Shown here: in pieces, positions 1 through 4,143 of the stretch
Numbering within the stretch: position 1 is the first letter of the stretch
How the letters are laid out: each line of letters starts with the position of its first letter
Origin: Candidatus Aminicenantes bacterium RBG_13_64_14
GTDB lineage: Bacteria > Acidobacteriota > Aminicenantia > Aminicenantales > Saccharicenantaceae
Direction: 5' to 3'
DNA length: 5,171 bases
NCBI GenBank assembly: GCA_001773855.1
Contig: MEXZ01000076.1
Coordinates: 1-5,171, forward strand
Translations under genes and position numbers: made by a program
Notes under the pieces: generated by a model
The model's database searches: none
What the model saw: only the letters and a program-made list of their open reading frames with translations
What the model was told of the DNA's origin: nothing

Positions 1-1
1 C

Positions 2-778
2 AACGCCTATTCGCTGTCGCTGGCGGACGTCTCCGCCCCCGAGGCGTTCGAACGTGTCGAAAAAGAGCTGGTCGTCTGCGAGTGTTGCGGCGCGGTCATC
101 GGCTGCCGGGACCATCTTCTCTGGATCAAGGAGCGGCTGGGAGCCAAGGCCTACGGTCATCCCAACCTCCTCCTGGCCACCCAGAGGCTCCTGACCACGG
201 TCGATCCGTCCGAACCCAAGTCCCGGCTCCGACGCGAAGACCAGATCAAGGACGCCTGCGCTAAGTGCCGCCAGGCCATCGTCACGCTCGACGAATTTTC
301 CGATTTGGCACCAAGCGACCTTCAAAAGAAGGGGAAAAAGATGGCAAGCGTCAAAGAGATGCTGGAAGGGAAAGGGTATGAAATCTGGACCACGTCCTCG
401 GACGCCACGGTTTTCGAGGCTCTTAGGGCCATGGCGGAGAAAAACGTCGGGGCCCTCCTGGTCATGGAGGCGGGAAACGCCGTGGGCATGTTCTCGGAAA
501 GGGACTACGCCCGAAAGGTCGTTCTGAAAGAAATCTCCTCGCACAACACGCCGGTCCGGGAAGTCATGGCCTCGCCCGTCTATTGCGTCAAGCCGGAGAC
601 GACGGCCGAGGAATGCATGGTCCTCATTACCGAGAAAAAATTCCGCCACCTGCCCGTCATCAGCGGCGGAAAGCTGGTGGGCCTTATCTCCATCGGCGAT
701 GTCGTAAAATCCCTCATCGAAGAGCATAAAGTGACGATCGAACAGCTTCAGGATTACATCATGGGGAGGTATATCTAG
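2..778 (+). CDS. HycF/HyfH-like Fe-S subunit C-terminus in frame with a CBS-pair domain (5' partial, possible fusion)
   Basis: The reading frame is open from the window edge to a TAG at 776-778. The first ~100 visible residues carry C26-E-C28-C29 plus C35 and, after about 50 residues, C86-x2-C89 (numbered from the first full codon). This layout of a cysteine cluster, a helical stretch and a final CxxC resembles the C-terminal part of HycF/HyfH, the ferredoxin-like subunit that passes electrons in formate hydrogenlyase and group 4 [NiFe] hydrogenases at the inner face of the membrane. The two 4Fe-4S motifs expected further N-terminal would lie outside the window. No stop separates this part from the CBS module that starts at Met 114 (position 341). 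I see continuity directly; the HycF-like assignment rests on cysteine spacing and remembered family pattern. The alternative is two adjacent genes whose separating stop was lost, or an assembly indel. The frame is secure, the function moderately so. Confidence 0.62.
   Translation, partial: NAYSLSLADVSAPEAFERVEKELVVCECCGAVIGCRDHLLWIKERLGAKAYGHPNLLLATQRLLTTVDPSEPKSRLRREDQIKDACAKCRQAIVTLDEFSDLAPSDLQKKGKKMASVKEMLEGKGYEIWTTSSDATVFEALRAMAEKNVGALLVMEAGNAVGMFSERDYARKVVLKEISSHNTPVREVMASPVYCVKPETTAEECMVLITEKKFRHLPVISGGKLVGLISIGDVVKSLIEEHKVTIEQLQDYIMGRYI
329..334 (+). promoter_or_regulatory. Shine-Dalgarno-like AAGGGG before the internal CBS start
   Basis: AAGGGG sits 6 nt before ATG 341, a good match in sequence and spacing to a ribosome binding site. 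It lies inside the open frame of the upstream Fe-S segment. It is the main sequence evidence that the CBS module can be translated on its own. Confidence 0.45.
341..778 (+). CDS. CBS domain-pair protein (145 aa; alternative separate start inside the fused frame)
   Basis: From ATG 341 the product is 145 residues, the usual length of stand-alone bacterial two-CBS proteins, and its N-terminus (MASVKEMLEGKG) looks like the normal start of that family. The first CBS motif spans about residues 8-62 with GMFSERDYARK at 49-59. The second spans about 75-125 with RHLPV at 102-106 and GLISIGDVVK at 114-123. A C-terminal helix with IEQLQDYI follows, also typical. CBS pairs (Bateman modules) bind adenosine nucleotides such as AMP, ATP or SAM and act as regulatory sensors; no catalytic domain is present. 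An AAGGGG at 329-334, 6 nt before the ATG, supports independent initiation. The frame nevertheless continues upstream without a stop into a Fe-S subunit, so the protein may be made as a fusion, as a separate protein, or both. A TTG at 305 would be an unlikely start because it only adds a linker. Confidence 0.85.
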   Translation: MASVKEMLEGKGYEIWTTSSDATVFEALRAMAEKNVGALLVMEAGNAVGMFSERDYARKVVLKEISSHNTPVREVMASPVYCVKPETTAEECMVLITEKKFRHLPVISGGKLVGLISIGDVVKSLIEEHKVTIEQLQDYIMGRYI

Positions 779-780
779 GC

Positions 781-848
781 TTCCCCTAAAATCGGGGACA
801 CAATACCCATTTCCGAATTATAGTGAATTTCGGAACAGTTCCCTTTTC
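781..848 (+). repeat. Palindromic intergenic repeat, long copy
   Basis: This element starts 2 nt after the CBS stop codon. It contains TCCCC-N7-GGGGA (782-798), then TTCCG/CGGAA arms extended by AATT/AATT (811-835, one bulged T), then GGAAC-A-GTTCC (832-842), then a pyrimidine-rich tail. A second copy lies at 1584-1627 in the same orientation. It shares the opening segment through ATTTCCG with about five substitutions and one 1-nt gap, lacks the 22 nt at 816-837, and resumes at GTTCCCTTTTC. The look is that of REP-like, non-autonomous palindromic elements. The motif family is recalled only loosely and no transposase is present here. Confidence 0.6.
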
Positions 849-850
849 TT
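811..850 (+). terminator. Possible weak hairpin terminator after the CBS gene
   Basis: TTCCGAATT (811-819) can pair with AATT-T-CGGAA (826-835), giving nine base pairs with one bulged T and a 6-nt loop. CAGTTCCCTTTTCTT follows. The tail is T-rich but interrupted by C's and separated from the stem, so this is a poor match to a classical rho-independent terminator. It could simply be the repeat's own secondary structure. Confidence 0.25.
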
Positions 851-998
851 CGGCAATGGGAAAGCCACATAAATTGGCAGGGATGATGAGGAATCCAGTC
901 ATAAAAAGACGACGAAAACTAGCAATAATATACAAAATAATGAAGATAGACATGCCCTTCGGTTCGTCCAAGATAACGATGAACAGGATGAAAAGGGC
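851..998 (+). other. AT-richer spacer without a gene I can support
   Basis: This stretch between the repeat and the vapB promoter is visibly richer in A and T than the flanking genes. The antisense frames that cross it have no recognisable domain. It may be part of the imported toxin-antitoxin cassette or decayed sequence. I see no RNA gene in it. Confidence 0.5.
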
Positions 999-1027
999 TT
1001 GACAAATATGCACGAAAATAGCATACA
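999..1027 (+). promoter_or_regulatory. vapBC promoter candidate (perfect TTGACA -35)
   Basis: A perfect TTGACA lies at 999-1004. With a 17-nt spacer the -10 would be CATACA (1022-1027), a weak 3/6 match; the overlapping TACATA at 1024-1029 is the other option. Either puts the transcription start at about 1033-1037, on the ATG at 1035. The -35 is strong evidence, the -10 is not. The placement argues against starting VapB further upstream at TTG 999 or ATG 1008, because those would lie inside the promoter. Confidence 0.5.
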
Positions 1028-1037
1028 TATGCATATG
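1007..1037 (+). promoter_or_regulatory. Candidate VapB operator: nested palindromes over promoter and start codon
   Basis: TATGC (1007-1011) and GCATA (1021-1025) form a perfect inverted repeat with a 9-nt spacer. CATATGCATATG (1026-1037) is a perfect 12-bp palindrome that ends in the vapB ATG. Both share the TATGCA core and lie between and over the -35/-10 region, where VapB/VapBC autorepression would occur. The palindromes are seen directly; their role is inferred from known autoregulation of type II toxin-antitoxin operons. Confidence 0.45.
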
Positions 1038-1229
1038 AGAACGACGATCAACATCGACGACGAGATCCTCTCCAGGGCTTCAGAGCTGACCGGGATCAAG
1101 GAAAAAACAGCCCTGGTCAGGATGGGCCTGGAATACCTGATCGCCCGGGAGAGCGCCAAGAGACTGGCCAGGCTAGGCGGGACAGAGAAAGATCTCCGCC
1201 CCATCCCCAGACGGCGAAGCGCCGTATAA
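1035..1229 (+). CDS. vapB: VapB-type antitoxin (64 aa)
   Basis: This is a short protein opening with MRTTINIDDEIL, the beta-strand and first helix typical of the DUF2191/VapB ribbon-helix-helix antitoxins. A second helix around residues 20-36 follows (KEKTALVRMGLEYLIARE). The basic C-terminal tail would be the toxin-wrapping segment. It should bind DNA as a dimer and neutralise the PIN-domain RNase encoded 3 nt downstream. I chose ATG 1035 because the family motif begins there and because the upstream in-frame starts (TTG 999, ATG 1008, ATG 1029) fall inside the promoter or operator. There is no Shine-Dalgarno before 1035, which fits a leaderless transcript. The family assignment is strong, the exact start less so. 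Confidence 0.85.
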   Translation: MRTTINIDDEILSRASELTGIKEKTALVRMGLEYLIARESAKRLARLGGTEKDLRPIPRRRSAV

Positions 1230-1232
1230 GCA

Positions 1233-1592
1233 ATGATCCTCGTCGACACCTCGGTCTGGATCGATCATCTTCATGATGGGAATCCTCAACTCGAATCTCT
1301 GCTCGACGAGGGTGAGGTTGTTTGCCATCCCTTCATCATCGGGGAGCTGGCTTGCGGGAATATATCCAACAGGACGCGGATCCTAGCCTTTCTCCGCTCG
1401 CTGCCTCAAGCCGGCACTGCCGGTCAGGACGAGGTCATGAGTCTGATCGAAGCCCATCGATTCATGGGCATGGGCCTCGGTTTCATCGACGTCCATCTTT
1501 TGGCTTCGGCGCGGCTCGCCGGCACTCCGCTTTGGACCCGGGACTTTCCCCTCAAAAAGGCGGCCGCCAAGCTCGACGTCCTGTTCCCCTAA
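1233..1592 (+). CDS. vapC: VapC-type PIN-domain ribonuclease toxin (119 aa)
   Basis: The protein is a complete single PIN domain. It carries the four conserved acidic residues that hold Mg2+/Mn2+ in the active site: D5 in ILVDTSVWIDH, E38 in FIIGELACG, D86 in LGFIDVHLLASA and D104 in LWTRDFPL. Family members cleave RNA, often tRNA or rRNA; the target here cannot be read from sequence. Nothing suggests inactivation, so the toxin should be functional and held in check by VapB. The start lies 3 nt after the vapB stop without a clear Shine-Dalgarno, so translational coupling is likely. The last two codons (Phe, Pro) and the TAA lie within the downstream repeat copy, meaning the repeat supplies the end of the gene. 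The C-terminus is slightly short but still within the family range. Confidence 0.93.
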   Translation: MILVDTSVWIDHLHDGNPQLESLLDEGEVVCHPFIIGELACGNISNRTRILAFLRSLPQAGTAGQDEVMSLIEAHRFMGMGLGFIDVHLLASARLAGTPLWTRDFPLKKAAAKLDVLFP

Positions 1593-1627
1593 ATCGGGGG
1601 CGCACTGCCAATTTCCGGTCCCTTTTC
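1584..1627 (+). repeat. Palindromic intergenic repeat, short copy overlapping the end of vapC
   Basis: TTCCCCTAAATCGGGGG and the following segment to ATTTCCG (1617) align with 781-815 with one gap and about five substitutions. The alignment then skips 22 nt and resumes at GTCCCTTTTC (1618-1627) against 838-848. It is in direct orientation relative to the first copy, with the vapBC cassette between them. The missing 22 nt are exactly the hairpin loop and right arm of the long copy. Confidence 0.6.
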
Positions 1628-1642
1628 CATCCCGCCCGCATG

Positions 1643-1651
1643 TGCTATAAA
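1643..1651 (+). promoter_or_regulatory. Extended -10 promoter (TGC-TATAAA) directly before the 1658 gene
   Basis: TGCTATAAA matches the extended -10 consensus TGnTATAAT at all but the last base. No convincing -35 is present; an extended -10 may not need one. The gap from the -10 to ATG 1658 is 6 nt, so transcription should start at or next to the start codon. No Shine-Dalgarno is present, which again fits leaderless initiation. Confidence 0.5.
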
Positions 1652-1657
1652 TAGACC

Positions 1658-1843
1658 ATGAAGATCATCGACGGAACGATCCCGTTGGACGGCCTCAAGC
1701 GCATGGCGATTGACGGCTTCGGCAACATGGTCAAGGCCGTCGTCGATGTCGAGCGGGAGGTCATGGCCGTCGACGGCGAGCTTCACGCGGACGAGGAAGC
1801 GCTTCTCCTGCAAAACGGCTCCCTGCAAACGAAAACATCATGA
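1658..1843 (+). CDS. Small conserved protein resembling the N-terminal half of DUF5674 (61 aa, probably truncated)
   Basis: The segment FGNMVKAVVDVEREVMAV followed by DGELHADEEALLL matches my memory of the DUF5674 family, small bacterial proteins of unknown function about 100-120 residues long. Family members continue after the 'NGS-Q' position with a conserved tryptophan-containing stretch and a C-terminal helix. Here the frame ends almost at once with QTKTS and TGA. I looked in the other frames beyond 1825 and see no remnant of that half, so a deletion rather than a simple frameshift is likely. The stop overlaps the next start as ATGA. Translation starts at ATG 1658, 6 nt after an extended -10 and without a Shine-Dalgarno. 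It may be a non-functional remnant that still serves as a translated leader for the next gene. The family name is from memory and no search was run. Confidence 0.6.
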   Translation: MKIIDGTIPLDGLKRMAIDGFGNMVKAVVDVEREVMAVDGELHADEEALLLQNGSLQTKTS

Positions 1844-2190
1844 ACGTTCAGCATCGCGATCTCGCCGCGGGACGCTGGCAGAGCTTCCCCCTCATGGTGC
1901 AGTTGGCCAACGTCGGGAGCGAAGTCGAACGGGCCCTCGTGTGGCGCGCTAAAAACAACTCCGAATATAGCCGCCTGGCCCTCGAGCGGGCTCTCGAGCT
2001 CCTCGGCTTGACGATCTCTGACCCCCGTCACCGGCACCGTCTCGCCGAGCTGACCCGGCTGAGGGAAGTCCTGCTGGATTATTTCGTCGGGGACAATCAA
2101 TTCGGTTCGACGGACAGTAACTGGCGAAACTATTTTTACGGTTTTAGCTATGCCGCCGCTCTAATAAGGCAGGCCGCCGAAAAATCCTAG
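1840..2190 (+). CDS. Conserved uncharacterised helical protein (116 aa)
   Basis: I recognise the general pattern but no named function. Landmarks are GRWQSF at 11-16, an ANVGSEVERAL segment at 23-33, ALERALELLGLTI at 47-59, TRLREVLLDYFVGDN at 72-86, and an aromatic C-terminus with NWRNYFYGFSYAAAL. The protein appears all-helical, soluble and lacking a signal peptide, membrane segment or cysteine cluster. Similar small proteins occur widely in environmental bacterial genomes as hypothetical proteins. The helical layout resembles HEPN-like four-helix bundles, but I do not see the RxxxxH RNase motif, so nuclease activity is not supported. The ATG overlaps the stop of the preceding small gene by 4 nt, and no Shine-Dalgarno precedes it, so it probably depends on translational coupling. 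Its stop is only 2 nt from the next start. Confidence 0.75.
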   Translation: MNVQHRDLAAGRWQSFPLMVQLANVGSEVERALVWRAKNNSEYSRLALERALELLGLTISDPRHRHRLAELTRLREVLLDYFVGDNQFGSTDSNWRNYFYGFSYAAALIRQAAEKS

Positions 2191-2192
2191 AG

Positions 2193-3383
2193 ATGAAACT
2201 TCGGGCAGCCCTTATCCTTTTTTTTCCCGCTCTCCAATTCCTGCTCCCTCTCCCATCCTCAGCCCAATCCCCCGCCCCAGGCTTCCATCTGAGCGGCATT
2301 GTCTCGGTCTGGTCGACCGGTCGCTTCGATGCCCGCTTTGAGCCCTTCTTCAGCCTCCGCTTCATCCCCGAGGTCAAGTTCTCGCTCTCGGCCGGGCGCG
2401 GCGTCACCGTCGACGCCGAAGTTTCAGCCAACGCCTACGGCTCGGTTGCGTTCCTCTCCGACGGTCCCGCGACCACCTCGGGCGACCTTAAGCCCTACCG
2501 CGGCTGGCTCCGCCTCTCGACCTCCCGTTTCGAGGCCCGCGTCGGCCTGCAGAAGCTCAGCTTCGGCTCGGCCACGCTCTTCCGCCCCCTGATGTGGTTC
2601 GACAGCCTCGACCCCCGCGACCCGCTCCAGATCACCGACGGCGTCACCGGCCTCCTCCTCCGCTACTACACCAAGGGCAACGCCAGCTTCTGGGCTTGGG
2701 GCCTCTACGCGAACGACGAGAGGCGCGGCTGGGACCTCGCCCCACCCGACGAGAAAACGCCCGAGTTCGGCGGCCGCGTCCAAATCCCTCTTTTCAAGGG
2801 CGAGATCGCCGCGACCTACCACCGCCGCAAGGCGGCGATCGACGGCCTCACTCCGGTCATGCCACCCGTCATCCCCCTCCCGCCCGGATCCCCCCTGCCC
2901 ATCGCGCCCGTCCCCGAGGACAGGTTCGGCTTCGACGGCAAATGGGACGTCGGCGTCGGCGTCTGGTTTGAAGGCACCCTCATCCACCAGAAAACGATGC
3001 TCCTGCCTCTCCCCTACCAACGGGCCCTCACGCTCGGACTGGACTACACCTTCGGCCTGGGCAACGGGCTCAACGCCCTAGCCGAGCATTTCTGGCTCGA
3101 GTTGAGCTCGCGGGCCTTCGGGCCGGGGGACGGCCTGAGCTTTTCCGGCCTTCTGCTGCGCTATCCCCTCGGCCTTCTCGACGAAGTCACGGGGATTTTC
3201 TACTACGACTGGAAAAACCGGAACCTCTACCGCTTCGTCGGCTGGAAGCGGACCTACGATTCGCTTTCGCTGAACCTCATGTTTTTCTGGAACCCGCAGG
3301 AGTTCCTGGTCTTCCAGGGCCAGCCGGGTTCGTCTTCATTCGCGGGGACGGGCCTCCAGCTCCTCCTCGCCTTTCATTTCTAG
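2193..3383 (+). CDS. Secreted outer-membrane beta-barrel candidate (396 aa), upstream partner of an ABC transporter
   Basis: Residues 1-25 form a Sec signal peptide: MKLR, a long hydrophobic core, then SSAQ with cleavage likely near residues 24-26. The mature part alternates polar and aromatic or hydrophobic residues (for example SFWAWGLYAND, KWDVGVGVWFEGTLIH, TGIFYYDWKNRNLYRFVGW) and ends in LQLLLAFHF, a C-terminal phenylalanine like the BAM-recognised last strand of outer-membrane barrels. A proline-dense segment at about 219-242 should be an external or periplasmic loop. I cannot name the family; a porin or DUF1302-like accessory barrel is possible. The gene starts 2 nt after the preceding stop and ends 19 nt before an ABC ATPase, so it probably works with that transporter in envelope traffic. 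A run of eight T's (2218-2225) lies in the signal-peptide codons. Confidence 0.8.
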   Translation: MKLRAALILFFPALQFLLPLPSSAQSPAPGFHLSGIVSVWSTGRFDARFEPFFSLRFIPEVKFSLSAGRGVTVDAEVSANAYGSVAFLSDGPATTSGDLKPYRGWLRLSTSRFEARVGLQKLSFGSATLFRPLMWFDSLDPRDPLQITDGVTGLLLRYYTKGNASFWAWGLYANDERRGWDLAPPDEKTPEFGGRVQIPLFKGEIAATYHRRKAAIDGLTPVMPPVIPLPPGSPLPIAPVPEDRFGFDGKWDVGVGVWFEGTLIHQKTMLLPLPYQRALTLGLDYTFGLGNGLNALAEHFWLELSSRAFGPGDGLSFSGLLLRYPLGLLDEVTGIFYYDWKNRNLYRFVGWKRTYDSLSLNLMFFWNPQEFLVFQGQPGSSSFAGTGLQLLLAFHF

Positions 3384-3393
3384 GACAGACAAC

Positions 3394-3397
3394 GAGG
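3394..3397 (+). promoter_or_regulatory. Ribosome binding site (GAGG) of the ABC ATPase
   Basis: GAGG lies 5 nt before ATG 3403 in the 19-nt gap after the barrel gene, which fixes the ATPase start. The gap is too short for a separate promoter and terminator, supporting co-transcription. Confidence 0.55.
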
Positions 3398-3402
3398 CCG
3401 CC

Positions 3403-4143
3403 ATGACGGAACGACCGCTCATCGTCACGAAAGACTTGAAAAAGATCTACGCCATGGGCCCGCACAAGCTCGAAGCCCTGGCCGGCGTCAACTTGAGCTT
3501 CGACAAGGGCGAGTTCGCCGGTCTCGTCGGGCCGAGCGGCTCCGGCAAGACGACCCTCCTCAACATCATCGGTTCGCTCGACACGCCGACCGAGGGCAGC
3601 GCCGTGGTCATGGGCCAGCGCATCGAGACCCTGACCCACAAGGAGGCCGCGCGCCTGCGCAACCGCCACATCGGCTTCATCTTCCAGACCTTCAACCTCC
3701 TGCCCGTCTACTCCGTCTATGAAAACGTCGAGTTTGCGCTTCTCCTCCTCGGCGACCCGCCGGCCGTACGCCGCCGCAAGGTCATGGCCGCCCTCGACTG
3801 GGTCCACCTAGCCGACCGGGCCAAGTCCAAGCCCGCCCAGCTCTCCGGAGGCCAGAGCCAACGGGTGGCCATCGCTCGGGCCATCGTGAAAGAACCCGAC
3901 ATCGTCCTAGCCGACGAGCCGACGGCCAACCTGGACGCCGAGAACTCCCACAACATCCTCCAGACGATGGAGCGCCTCAATCGCGAGCTCGGCACGACCT
4001 TCATCTTCGCGACGCACGATCCCAAAGTCATGCAGTACCTGCGGCGCAAGATCACCCTCGTCGACGGCCGGGTGACCGCGGACGAGGCGATGGACGGCCG
4101 CGTCGCGGCCGCCGCCTCGTCAGCCACCGGAGGAACGCCATGA
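3403..4143 (+). CDS. ABC transporter ATP-binding protein, LolD/MacB class (246 aa)
   Basis: All ABC ATPase motifs are present and intact: Walker A GPSGSGKT at 43-50, Q-loop Q95 in FIFQTFNLLP, signature LSGGQ at 147-151, Walker B IVLADE at 167-172 with catalytic E172, D-loop NLD at 176-178 and switch histidine H205. Sequence around the motifs (LNIIGSLDTPTEG, FNLLPVYSVYENVE, ADEPTANLD) is that of the LolD/MacB/FtsE group, which drives FtsX-like permeases that move lipoproteins, drugs or peptides rather than importing solutes. The signature region reads SGGQSQR, with S152 replacing the common Q. The last ~20 residues are an Ala/Gly-rich tail beyond the fold, encoding DGRV twice. The stop overlaps the permease start (ATGA), so the two subunits are translationally coupled and should assemble at the inner membrane. 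Confidence 0.95.
   Translation: MTERPLIVTKDLKKIYAMGPHKLEALAGVNLSFDKGEFAGLVGPSGSGKTTLLNIIGSLDTPTEGSAVVMGQRIETLTHKEAARLRNRHIGFIFQTFNLLPVYSVYENVEFALLLLGDPPAVRRRKVMAALDWVHLADRAKSKPAQLSGGQSQRVAIARAIVKEPDIVLADEPTANLDAENSHNILQTMERLNRELGTTFIFATHDPKVMQYLRRKITLVDGRVTADEAMDGRVAAAASSATGGTP
4129..4134 (+). promoter_or_regulatory. Strong Shine-Dalgarno (GGAGGA) of the permease
   Basis: GGAGGA lies 5 nt before ATG 4140, inside the last codons of the ATPase gene. It is the best ribosome binding site in the window and confirms the permease start at the ATGA overlap. Confidence 0.7.

Noticed and set aside
82..264. 60-residue + strand frame rich in Pro, Arg and Gly
   Set aside because: It lies out of frame inside the Fe-S coding segment, whose cysteine pairs and hydrophobic pattern are far more convincing. 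Composition is that of a GC-rich shadow.
786..1034. 82-residue minus-strand frame ending in the repeat
   Set aside because: It is made of the AT-rich spacer plus the repeat. Its C-terminus is simply the repeat read in reverse, a common source of spurious hypothetical proteins.
999..1034. N-terminal extension of VapB from TTG 999 or ATG 1008
   Set aside because: The extension would be encoded by the -35 box and operator palindromes, and family members begin at the MRTTI motif. A possible ribosome site (AAGGG at 993-997) before ATG 1008 keeps it from being impossible.
779..1034. tRNA, small RNA or riboswitch in the spacer
   Set aside because: No cloverleaf, CCA end or conserved aptamer core is visible. 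The only clear structure is the repeat hairpin.
899..1249. 116-residue minus-strand frame with hydrophobic stretches antisense to vapB
   Set aside because: It is antisense to a well supported antitoxin gene and has no recognisable domain or ribosome binding site. The hydrophobicity comes from reading the charged antitoxin codons backwards.
1840..2190. HEPN-type RNase toxin for the helical protein
   Set aside because: The expected RxxxxH active-site motif is not visible, so only the helical-bundle resemblance remains and I do not assign the function.
2424..3020. 198-residue minus-strand frame opposite the barrel gene
   Set aside because: It is acidic and Gly/Glu/Ala-rich, as expected for the antisense of a GC-rich gene. 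The sense frame has a signal peptide and a barrel pattern.
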